A stretch of 64,000 bases of DNA from Pontivivens nitratireducens (GTDB taxonomy: Bacteria; Pseudomonadota; Alphaproteobacteria; Rhodobacterales; Rhodobacteraceae): positions 1 to 64,000 of the forward strand of contig NZ_JACJUQ010000012.1 in the NCBI RefSeq assembly GCF_014235845.1, read 5' to 3'. A program made the translations under genes and the position numbers. The notes under the pieces were generated by a model. The model ran no database searches. It was given only the letters and a program-made list of their open reading frames with translations, and had not been told where the DNA came from. Shown in pieces: positions 57,110-64,000 of the stretch; position 1 is the first letter of the stretch; every line of letters begins with the position of its first letter.

Positions 57110-58062
57110 GCACCCAGTTTCTTGAGCCGCGCGCTACGCAGACGCGCGAAATCGTCGCCGGCGTGATAGCTTGACCGGGTCAGCGGCGTGGCGGACACCA
57201 TCAGGAAGCCCTTGCCATAGGCGGCCTTTTCATAGCCCGCGAATTCCTCGGGCGTCACGAAGCGGTCGACGCGGTGATGCTTCGGCGTCGGTTGCAGGTA
57301 TTGTCCTATGGTCAGGAAATCGATGTCGGCGGCGCGCATATCCTCCATCACCTGATGCACGGCCTGCTTGTCCTCACCCAGACCGACCATGATGCCGGAT
57401 TTCGTGAACATCGTCGGGTCCATCTCCTTGACCCGTTGCAGCAATCGCAGCGAATGGAAATAGCGAGCACCGGGCCGAACCTCCGGATAGAGGCCGGGCA
57501 CGGTTTCCAGGTTGTGGTTGAACACGTCCGGGCGTGCCTCGACCACGATTTCCAGCGAACCGGGTTTCGAGCGTATGAAGTCCGGGGTCAGGATCTCGAT
57601 CGTGGTGTCGGGGGCCTTGCGGCGGATGGCGCGGATGGTCTGGGCGAAATGCTCCGCCCCGCCATCGTCGATATCGTCACGGTCGACGGAGGTGATGACG
57701 ACGTGGTTCAGGCCCAGCTTCTCAACCGCGGCGGCGACGCGGCCCGGTTCAAACACGTCCAGCGCCTCGGGCGGTTTGCCGGTGGCGATGTTGCAGAACG
57801 TGCAGGCGCGGGTACAGACCTCGCCCATGATCATCATGGTGGCGTGGCCCTGCGACCAGCATTCGCCGACATTGGGGCAGCCTGCCTCCTCACATACGGT
57901 GACGAGGTTGTTTTCACGCATGATCTTCGCGGTTTCGCGGTATCCGGCGGAGTTCGGCGCCTTGACGCGGATCCAGTCGGGCTTGCGCGGCTGGGCGTTA
58001 TCGGGGCGCCGCGCCTTCTCGGGGTGACGCTCAGCCGGGATTTTCAGATCGCGTGGTGCCAT
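57106..58062 (-). CDS. lipA: Lipoyl synthase
   Basis: A 318-residue radical SAM enzyme that inserts two sulfurs into octanoyl-protein. The auxiliary cluster motif is [12 protein letters not shown] and the radical SAM cluster is [13 protein letters not shown]. The C-terminal RSSYHA has the serine ligand of the auxiliary cluster. The start at 58062 has GGAGA 6 bases upstream. It works with LipB (30783-31451). Confidence 0.97.
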   Translation of the reverse strand: MAPRDLKIPAERHPEKARRPDNAQPRKPDWIRVKAPNSAGYRETAKIMRENNLVTVCEEAGCPNVGECWSQGHATMMIMGEVCTRACTFCNIATGKPPEALDVFEPGRVAAAVEKLGLNHVVITSVDRDDIDDGGAEHFAQTIRAIRRKAPDTTIEILTPDFIRSKPGSLEIVVEARPDVFNHNLETVPGLYPEVRPGARYFHSLRLLQRVKEMDPTMFTKSGIMVGLGEDKQAVHQVMEDMRAADIDFLTIGQYLQPTPKHHRVDRFVTPEEFAGYEKAAYGKGFLMVSATPLTRSSYHAGDDFARLRSARLKKLGA

Positions 58063-58157
58063 GGTGATCTCCTTCGCGGGACTGTCATACTGTTTCACAT
58101 CGACCTTGTCATGGTCCGCGTCAAGCGTTTCGGGGCGTGGTGCGGCGGCACTGTGCC

Positions 58158-58883
58158 CTATTCGACGCGCAGCGTGACCTCACCCAGTCCGGTGACCGCC
58201 ATGCGCGCATCGTCACCTGCGGCGACCGGCAGCAGCGGTGTGTGCGCGCCACACAGGATAACGTCACCCTGCCGCAGTTGCACACCGCGCGCCGCATACA
58301 GATTGGCCAGATAGGCGAGCGCATCCAGCGGCGGTTCGGGGGCGGCATTCGCGCTGTCGCAGTGAACCGTATCACCGATGCGAACATGCGTGGCGCCGAT
58401 CTGATCGCCGCTCGGCGTTCCGAGGACCAGACCCGCGTTGAAGACGCCCTGCGCGATGATGTTCAGACCGTCCCTGGACGCGGCGCGCCGACGGTCGAGA
58501 ACCTCGAACGCCGGGACCAGATATCCGACATGGCGCGCAACACTGTCCGCGTCCTGCGCCACCATGGGAATGTCCTCGGCCAAAACAGCCGCGATTTCGG
58601 GTTCCAGCATCAGGGTGGAGTGGTCCTGCGCCGACAACACCGCCCCGTCCGGCAGGATTGACCGCTTCAGCACCCGCGCGCCGGCGGGGGCCTCGACGCC
58701 GAAACCGGAAAGCAACTCGGGACGGTTCCAGGCGATCTTGTAACCGCCGACAGGCCCCTCCAACGCGGTGAGCGCGTCCTGCACGGCATAAGCCGTCTGA
58801 ATATCGGGGATGTCATAATCCGCGAAATCGGTCCGGTCGGCGCGGTCCTTCGCGATCTGGACCGCCAGGCTCATCGGGGTCAT
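58158..58883 (-). CDS. 2-keto-4-pentenoate hydratase/FAH-type protein
   Basis: A 241-residue protein of the hydratase/decarboxylase group in the fumarylacetoacetase superfamily. The motifs are [32 protein letters not shown] and [15 protein letters not shown]. It would hydrate a dienoate or decarboxylate an oxo-acid in aromatic or sugar-acid breakdown. Its ATG overlaps the stop of the GntR regulator (ATGA), so regulator and enzyme are one unit. The substrate is unknown; no other ring-cleavage genes are near. Confidence 0.83.
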   Translation of the reverse strand: MTPMSLAVQIAKDRADRTDFADYDIPDIQTAYAVQDALTALEGPVGGYKIAWNRPELLSGFGVEAPAGARVLKRSILPDGAVLSAQDHSTLMLEPEIAAVLAEDIPMVAQDADSVARHVGYLVPAFEVLDRRRAASRDGLNIIAQGVFNAGLVLGTPSGDQIGATHVRIGDTVHCDSANAAPEPPLDALAYLANLYAARGVQLRQGDVILCGAHTPLLPVAAGDDARMAVTGLGEVTLRVE

Positions 58884-59518
58884 CTGATTTCTCCGGCATC
58901 GACCATAAGGCGGGTTTGATAGGCGGCGGAAATGTGGGCCCGCGCGGCGTCGTCCGCTGCGGCCCCGTCGCGCGCCTCGATTGCGGTGACGATGACGTGA
59001 TGTTCGTCCAGCGCGGCACCGCTGCGCCCGCTGGCGGCAAACGAGGTCGTGGTCAGCAACGCCATGGAGCGTCGGACGCTTTCCAACTGCCGGATCAGGA
59101 ACCGGTTGTGCGAGGCGAGGTGGATCTGGCGGTGAAAACGCTTGTTCGCCCGACTCAACGCCTGCGGATCGCCCAGCAGCTTCCGATCCTGCGTGATCAT
59201 GTCGTAGAGAACGCCGATCTCCTCGGGTGCGGCATGTTGCGCGGCCAGACGGGCGGCCAACCCCTCCAGCTCGGCCCGGACGGTGTAGAGCTCCCCCAGT
59301 TGATCGTGATCCAGTGAGGCGACCATCAGGCTGCGCCCGTCGCGGCTCAGCACGCCTTGCGTTTCCAGCCGTTGCAGCGCCTCGCGGATGGGGGTGCGCG
59401 ACATGCCCAGACGGTCGGCCAGTTCGCTTTCCACCAACCTGTCGCCCGGCCGGTAATCCCCGTGGTCGATGGCGTTCAGAATACGGCCATAGGCATCGTT
59501 CGGATGTGTCTCGGACAT
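58880..59518 (-). CDS. GntR family regulator (FadR/FCD type)
   Basis: A 212-residue regulator. The N-terminal winged helix has RPGDRLVESELADRLGMSR and TPIREALQRLETQGVLS. The C-terminal FCD domain has the metal-binding His/Asp helices (ANKRFHRQIHLASHNRFL). It probably controls the coupled hydratase gene. The start has AAGGA 8 bases upstream. Confidence 0.92.
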   Translation of the reverse strand: MSETHPNDAYGRILNAIDHGDYRPGDRLVESELADRLGMSRTPIREALQRLETQGVLSRDGRSLMVASLDHDQLGELYTVRAELEGLAARLAAQHAAPEEIGVLYDMITQDRKLLGDPQALSRANKRFHRQIHLASHNRFLIRQLESVRRSMALLTTTSFAASGRSGAALDEHHVIVTAIEARDGAAADDAARAHISAAYQTRLMVDAGEIR

Positions 59519-59596
59519 ATCGGTCCTTCGATTTGCGAGCATGAATACCGTCAGCGGCTTTTGTGCACGTCGGTATGCCGACAGGTCAAGGCCCGC

Positions 59597-60424
59597 TCAC
59601 GCCTTTGCGGTGATGCACCAGCCGGCCGTCGGCACCTCGACATATCCGTCGCGCACCAGGGGCGAGAACGCTTCGGTCAGGGCGGCGGCCACACGGGCCC
59701 TCGTATCGGGGTCGACCTGACGCAACCTGCTGGCTAGGGTCCCGATTCGCATTACGAAGGCAACGGCCCGCACGACGGGATCGGGATCGTTTCCAGTCGC
59801 GATGCGCGCGGGTCGGTCCACGGCCTGCCACTGCACGTCTTGCCATCCCGCATCGCGCAGCAAGGGCGCGAAATACTCCGGATCGGCCCATCCGAACGGG
59901 CCCGGACCACTCAACGACGGGGGGCGGGTCACGTCCTTGCCCAGAACGGGACGCGCTGCCACCAGCGGCACCGTCACCCAACCGTTCAGCGCGGCCTCAC
60001 GCCAACAGGTGACGGAGAGCTTACCGCCAGGTTTCATCTGCGCGTGCAGATGGCCCCACGCCTGTTCCGGCGCATCGAAGAACATCGCCCCACAGCGCGA
60101 ATGCAACGCATCGAACGGCACGTCGAATTCGTGCCGGGCGGCATCGTCATGCACCCAATCGATCCGCTGCGCCGTATCCTGCCCCCGTGCCACCGCCAGC
60201 AAATCGCCGGATACGTCCAGCCCTGTGACCTGCGCGCCCGCATCGGCCAGCGCGAATGCGGTGTCACCCGCCCCGCATCCCAGATCGAGCACGCGCTGCC
60301 CGCGCACATCGCCAAGCGCGTCGATCCCCGCAGCCCCCACCGGGCCCAGCAAACCGTCCATCGCGTCCGCCTTATCAGCCCATTCGCGGCCCACACGCCC
60401 CGTCCAATCCTCTAATCCGCTCAT
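59597..60424 (-). CDS. SAM-dependent methyltransferase
   Basis: A 275-residue class I methyltransferase. Motif I is VLDLGCGAGDTAFALADAGA, with GLDVSGDLLAVAR next. The C-terminal half is typical of UbiE-like/small-molecule methyltransferases. The substrate is unknown. A GGAGGT sits 8 bases before the ATG at 60424. It is divergent from the nucleotidase gene across 52 bp. Confidence 0.87.
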   Translation of the reverse strand: MSGLEDWTGRVGREWADKADAMDGLLGPVGAAGIDALGDVRGQRVLDLGCGAGDTAFALADAGAQVTGLDVSGDLLAVARGQDTAQRIDWVHDDAARHEFDVPFDALHSRCGAMFFDAPEQAWGHLHAQMKPGGKLSVTCWREAALNGWVTVPLVAARPVLGKDVTRPPSLSGPGPFGWADPEYFAPLLRDAGWQDVQWQAVDRPARIATGNDPDPVVRAVAFVMRIGTLASRLRQVDPDTRARVAAALTEAFSPLVRDGYVEVPTAGWCITAKA

Positions 60425-60476
60425 TATTCTCACCTCCCTCTCGACCCGTCCTTGTGTGCAGCTTAGATGCATAGAA

Positions 60477-61124
60477 ATGAAAGACCAATTTGACCATGTA
60501 CGCAGCTGGGTTTTCGACCTGGACAACACGCTGTACCCCCCGACCGCCCGTCTGTTCGATCAGATGGATGCGCGGATGAATGCCTGGATCACGCGCGAAA
60601 TCGGCGTAACCCCGCAGGAGGCGCAGGCCCTGAGAGAAGGGTATCTGACGCAATACGGCACGACGCTGGGCGGATTGATCGAACATCACGGCATCGACGC
60701 TGACGATTTCCTGCGCGACACGCATGAACTGGACCTGAAGAACATCGCCCCGGCCCTGCATTTGCGGGCGGAGATCGACAGGCTGCCGGGGCGCAAGATC
60801 GTCTTCACCAACGGATCGCGACGCCATGCCGACCGCGTGACTGAGGCTTTGGGCCTGACCGGTGCCTTCGACGCGCATTACGGCATCGAGGACGCGAAAT
60901 ATGTCTCGAAACCCCGCCCCGAGGCCTTCGACAGAGTTTTCACGGCCGAGGGGCTGACGCCGGAGCGGTCCGCGATGTTCGAGGATATGGCGATCAACCT
61001 GACGATTCCGTATAAGCTGGGAATGCGAACCGTGCTCGTCTCGCAGGAGGATGTGGCACAACCCGATCATGTCCATCATGTGACGGACGACCTCGCGCAG
61101 TTCCTGTCGCGCATCAACGGGTGA
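60477..61124 (+). CDS. Pyrimidine 5'-nucleotidase (HAD superfamily)
   Basis: A 215-residue HAD phosphatase. Motif I is WVFDLDNTLYPPTARLF, motif II IVFTNGSRRHADR, motif III K in KYVSKPRPEAFDRV, motif IV FEDMAINL. This fits the SDT1-like pyrimidine 5'-nucleotidase group. The start at 60477 has no strong Shine-Dalgarno. The next gene starts 8 bp after its stop, so they are cotranscribed. Confidence 0.9.
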   Translation: MKDQFDHVRSWVFDLDNTLYPPTARLFDQMDARMNAWITREIGVTPQEAQALREGYLTQYGTTLGGLIEHHGIDADDFLRDTHELDLKNIAPALHLRAEIDRLPGRKIVFTNGSRRHADRVTEALGLTGAFDAHYGIEDAKYVSKPRPEAFDRVFTAEGLTPERSAMFEDMAINLTIPYKLGMRTVLVSQEDVAQPDHVHHVTDDLAQFLSRING

Positions 61125-61131
61125 GGGTATA

Positions 61132-62322
61132 ATGCTGCATAATAAGGATATTCTGGTCGCGGGGGGCGGCGTTGCCGGGCTGATGGCGGCGATGAGCTTC
61201 GCCAGTATCGGCTACGATGTGATCTGCGTCGATCCCTCCCCCCCCATCGTGGAGCAGGACGACACACGCGCGGATCTACGCTCCACCGCGTTTTTGATGC
61301 CGGCGGTGGAGATGATGCGCCAGATCGGGCTGTGGGATCGCCTCGCGCCCCATGCCGCGGAACTGCGGGTCATGCGGTTGTGCGATGCGGGCGGGGTTGA
61401 GAACGAGATCCGCGAACAGGTCGATTTCACCGCCACCGAAATCGGTCATGAGAGATTTGGCTGGAATATCCCCAACCGCGCCCTGCGCCAGACCATGATC
61501 GCACATGCAGAGACATTCCCCACGCTCGACCTGCGGATGGGCCGCGCGGTGCGGGACCTGCTGCCGCGCACCGGCGCTGCGCGTGTCACCCTCGACGATG
61601 GCACCCGGATCGAGGCGAAGCTGGTTATCGCCGCCGATGGTCGCGACAGCCTGATCCGCGAATTGCTCGATATTCCGGTGCGCACAACGCGGTACGGCCA
61701 GAAGGGCATCGTCTTCGCCGTGCGTCACGCGCTGCCGCATAACGGGGTCAGTACCGAACTGCACCGCACCGGCGGGCCCTTCACGCTGGTTCCCCTGCCC
61801 GATCAGGACGGCGTTCATCGCTCCGCCGTGGTCTGGATGGATACCGGCCCGAACATCGCGGATCTGATGAAGCTGGACGACGCACCGTTCAGCGCCGCCG
61901 CGACGGAGCGGTCCTGCGGCATCCTGGGCCCCTTGCAGATCGAGGGGGCGCGGGGCTGCTGGCCGATCATCTCACAACAGGCCTCCGCGCTGACCGGCCC
62001 ACGGACCGCCCTGATCGCGGAGGCCGCGCATGTCATGCCGCCGATCGGGGCGCAGGGTCTGAACATATCGCTGGCCGATATCCGCGCTCTGCTGGATGCA
62101 GCGGGCCGGCATGGTTTGGGCAGTGAGGCAATGCTGGATGATTACGACCGCGCGCGCCGCCACGACATCACACTGCGTGAGCGGGGGGTGGAGCTGCTGA
62201 ACCGTGCCGCCCTGACCGAGGTTCAGCCCCTGCGCGACCTGCGACGGGCCGGGCTACACCTGATCGGTACGCTGGGATCGGTGCGTGCTGCCGCCCTGCG
62301 GCGCGGTATGGGACTAACCTGA
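61132..62322 (+). CDS. UbiH/UbiF-type FAD-dependent monooxygenase
   Basis: A 396-residue flavoprotein hydroxylase. The Rossmann site is DILVAGGGVAGLMAAMSFA, the second FAD motif LVIAADGRDSLIREL, and the third AALIAEAAHVMPPIGAQGLN form (here TALIAEAAHVMPPIGAQGLN). These mark the ubiquinone-synthesis hydroxylase family (UbiH, UbiF, UbiL), so the likely step is ring hydroxylation of a ubiquinone precursor. Which position is hydroxylated cannot be told. AGGG precedes the ATG. Its 3' end overlaps anmK by 9 bp. Confidence 0.88.
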   Translation: MLHNKDILVAGGGVAGLMAAMSFASIGYDVICVDPSPPIVEQDDTRADLRSTAFLMPAVEMMRQIGLWDRLAPHAAELRVMRLCDAGGVENEIREQVDFTATEIGHERFGWNIPNRALRQTMIAHAETFPTLDLRMGRAVRDLLPRTGAARVTLDDGTRIEAKLVIAADGRDSLIRELLDIPVRTTRYGQKGIVFAVRHALPHNGVSTELHRTGGPFTLVPLPDQDGVHRSAVVWMDTGPNIADLMKLDDAPFSAAATERSCGILGPLQIEGARGCWPIISQQASALTGPRTALIAEAAHVMPPIGAQGLNISLADIRALLDAAGRHGLGSEAMLDDYDRARRHDITLRERGVELLNRAALTEVQPLRDLRRAGLHLIGTLGSVRAAALRRGMGLT

Positions 62323-63399
62323 AATTTGGCCTGAAATACGGCCCCCGCATACCGGCGCGGCGCAACCCGTCGTGCCGGGGGCCGATGTCGCCAGCCCCTT
62401 GAGCACACGCACCGCCAGATAGGCGAAGGCCTGCGCCTCCAGCATGTCACCGTCCAGGCCCACAGCCTCCACCGGATCGACAACGCCATCCAGCGAGGTG
62501 TCCAACCAGGCCATCATCGTCGCATTGTGCCGACCGCCACCACAGACCAGCCAGCGCGCCGGGGGTGAGGGCAGATGCGCGCGCGCGCGCCGCACCGCGT
62601 GGATGGTAAAGGCGGTCAGAAACGCCGCGCCATCGCGAGTCTCCATCTCACGCGCTGCTTTCGAAACTTCACGGAAACCATTGCGATCCAAGGATTTCGG
62701 CGGCAGTACATCAAAATACGGATCATCGAATACGGGATGCGCCCGATGCCAGAGCGCACCCCGGCTTGCCTGCGCGCCTGACAGATCCTGCGGCACGCCT
62801 GTACGCTCCTGCATGAAATCGTCCAGCAGCGCATTCGCGGGACCGGTGTCGAAGGCCAGCAGGGCGCCGGGCGACTCGGGTTGCGGAATGCGCGGATCGA
62901 CCCAGGTGACATTCCCGACGCCACCCAGGTTCAGGAACGCCACCGGTTCCTGCATACCGGCCCACCGGGCCAGCGCGTGATGAAAGAACGGGGCCAGCGG
63001 CGCGCCCTCTCCCCCTGCCTGCATATCTGCCGAGCGAAAATCCCAGACGACCGGCATGGCGAGCTTTGCCGCCAGCGCCGCACCGTCGCCAAGCTGATGC
63101 GTACGACGTCCGACCGGGTCATGGGCCAGGGTCTGACCGTGAAACCCTACCACATCCGCCGTGGGCAATGCGCGCACCGCTGCGAGGTGCCGCCGCTCCA
63201 CGATTTCCGCCGTTGCACCCAACGCATTGCCTGTCCCCGGCCACAGACCCTGCGCCGCAACCAAAACGGAGCGTTCCTCAGCCCTGTAGGGGGTGAAATG
63301 TCCCTGACCGAACCCCTCGATCCGGTGGCCGTCCGTCTGGATCCACGCGGCATCCACGCCATCCATGGACGTGCCGCTCATCAATCCGATCGCCCGCAT
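62314..63399 (-). CDS. anmK: Anhydro-N-acetylmuramic acid kinase
   Basis: A 361-residue kinase that opens and phosphorylates anhydroMurNAc during peptidoglycan recycling. The N-terminal phosphate motif is IGLMSGTSMDGVDAAW. The catalytic region has VGFHGQTLAHDP, FLNLGGVGNVTW and AFDTGPANALLDD. The start at 63399 has GAGGA 6 bases upstream. It is divergent from tyrS, as is often seen in alphaproteobacteria. Confidence 0.95.
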   Translation of the reverse strand: MRAIGLMSGTSMDGVDAAWIQTDGHRIEGFGQGHFTPYRAEERSVLVAAQGLWPGTGNALGATAEIVERRHLAAVRALPTADVVGFHGQTLAHDPVGRRTHQLGDGAALAAKLAMPVVWDFRSADMQAGGEGAPLAPFFHHALARWAGMQEPVAFLNLGGVGNVTWVDPRIPQPESPGALLAFDTGPANALLDDFMQERTGVPQDLSGAQASRGALWHRAHPVFDDPYFDVLPPKSLDRNGFREVSKAAREMETRDGAAFLTAFTIHAVRRARAHLPSPPARWLVCGGGRHNATMMAWLDTSLDGVVDPVEAVGLDGDMLEAQAFAYLAVRVLKGLATSAPGTTGCAAPVCGGRISGQISG

Positions 63400-63473
63400 C
63401 GCACGTCCTCTTTTCTTTCGTTCCTCAGCGGGGCATATATCGCGTGCCTCGTTAAGGCGCAAAGGATGAGATG

Positions 63474-64000
63474 ATGACCTACCAGCCGAAGAGCGAATTC
63501 CTCCGCACCATGATCGCGCGCGGATTCATGCAGGATTGTACCGATCTGGAAGCCCTCGACGAGGCGCTGCTGGAGGGGATCGTCCCCGGCTATATCGGCT
63601 TCGACTGCACGGCGGACAGCCTGCATGTCGGGCACCTCACCCAGATCATGATGCTGCGCTGGCTGCAAAAGACCGGACACAAACCCATCACCTTGATGGG
63701 CGGCGGCACCACCAAGATCGGCGATCCGTCCGGCAAGGACGAGGCCCGTCAGTTGCTGACGACCGAGCAGATCAACGCCAACATGGCCGGCATTCGCGAC
63801 GTGTTCGAGAAATTCCTGACCTTCGGTGACGGCGCACAGGATGCGGTGCAGCCTGACAATGCCGAATGGCTGGACCAGTTGAACTACGTCGCCTTCCTGC
63901 GCGATTACGGGCGCCACTTCACGATCAACCGGATGCTCAGCTTCGACAGTGTCAAGCTGCGGCTGGACCGTGAACAGCCGCTGACCTTCCTGGAATTCAA
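63474..64000 (+). CDS. tyrS: Tyrosyl-tRNA synthetase, 5' part (cut by window edge)
   Basis: The first 175 residues of a class I synthetase; the gene continues beyond base 64000. The N-terminus [19 protein letters not shown], the tyrosine pocket [20 protein letters not shown] with the HIGH-like HVGH, and [20 protein letters not shown] are diagnostic. Two adjacent ATGs (63471 and 63474) are possible; AGGATG is better spaced for 63474. Divergent from anmK. Confidence 0.95.
   Translation, partial: MTYQPKSEFLRTMIARGFMQDCTDLEALDEALLEGIVPGYIGFDCTADSLHVGHLTQIMMLRWLQKTGHKPITLMGGGTTKIGDPSGKDEARQLLTTEQINANMAGIRDVFEKFLTFGDGAQDAVQPDNAEWLDQLNYVAFLRDYGRHFTINRMLSFDSVKLRLDREQPLTFLEF

Overview
The window is a gene-dense, GC-rich stretch of a chromosome from an alphaproteobacterium, most likely of the Rhodobacteraceae (Roseobacter/Rhodobacter type). 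The gene families point this way: CckA, a GTA-type holin/endolysin pair, an NADP isocitrate dehydrogenase of the homodimeric type, LexA boxes of the GTTC-N7-GTTC kind, a TTAA-N7-TTAA CtrA site, DUF6356 and DUF2126 proteins, and a CtaD/CtaA oxidase. It is mostly core genome. I see no insertion sequence, prophage structural module, CRISPR array or rRNA. One tRNA gene, tRNA-Leu(GAG), is present.

Layout. 1-8 kb: trmJ, icd, small lipoprotein and membrane genes, an Lrp regulator, alaS and recA, with two LexA boxes at the recA promoter. 8-15 kb: a sulfotransferase-like protein, the cell-cycle kinase cckA with a CtrA site upstream, rsmB, a MAPEG protein, a lytic transglycosylase and guaB. 15-19.5 kb: a five-gene minus-strand operon (MaoC hydratase, acyl-CoA dehydrogenase, histidine phosphatase, APH-like kinase, nitronate monooxygenase) that resembles ACAD10/LvaA-LvaC chemistry. 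19.5-25.4 kb: a TSUP permease, dctD/dctB with an unusual DctD, msrP and a DUF1638 gene. 25.4-28.3 kb: a corrinoid protein, a homocysteine methyltransferase and sufE, which look like parts of a split cobalamin methionine synthase. 28.4-34 kb: rnd, tRNA-Leu followed by three tandem 112-bp repeats, lipB and ctaD. 34-44 kb: DUF2244, an MFS transporter, yqeY, carA, a glucan-synthase-like glycosyltransferase, the GTA-type lysis pair, ccmE, argC, an acyltransferase, rpsI and rplM. 44-47 kb: a thioesterase, an enoyl-CoA hydratase and ctaA. 47-54 kb: the Anbu locus (proteasome-like peptidase, alpha-E protein and circularly permuted ATP-grasp, divergent from a transglutaminase-DUF2126 protein). 54-64 kb: an Ala/Ser-repeat protein of unknown function, a RatA/Coq10-like protein, a phosphoribosyltransferase, a CBS protein, lipA, an FAH-type hydratase with a GntR regulator, a methyltransferase, a pyrimidine 5'-nucleotidase, a UbiH-type hydroxylase, anmK and the 5' part of tyrS, cut by the window edge.

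How the genes work together. The best candidate for a poorly understood system is the Anbu locus, with all four of its usual partners within 6.6 kb. Next are the ACAD/kinase/phosphatase operon, the split methionine synthase cluster, and a DctD that has lost its sigma-54 contact loop. CckA, its CtrA site and the GTA lysis pair belong to one regulatory theme (CckA-ChpT-CtrA control of motility and gene transfer), although they lie about 30 kb apart. Many neighbouring genes overlap by 4 bp (ATGA) or have touching convergent stops, so the region is tightly packed. All functional calls come from reading motifs; no database search was run.
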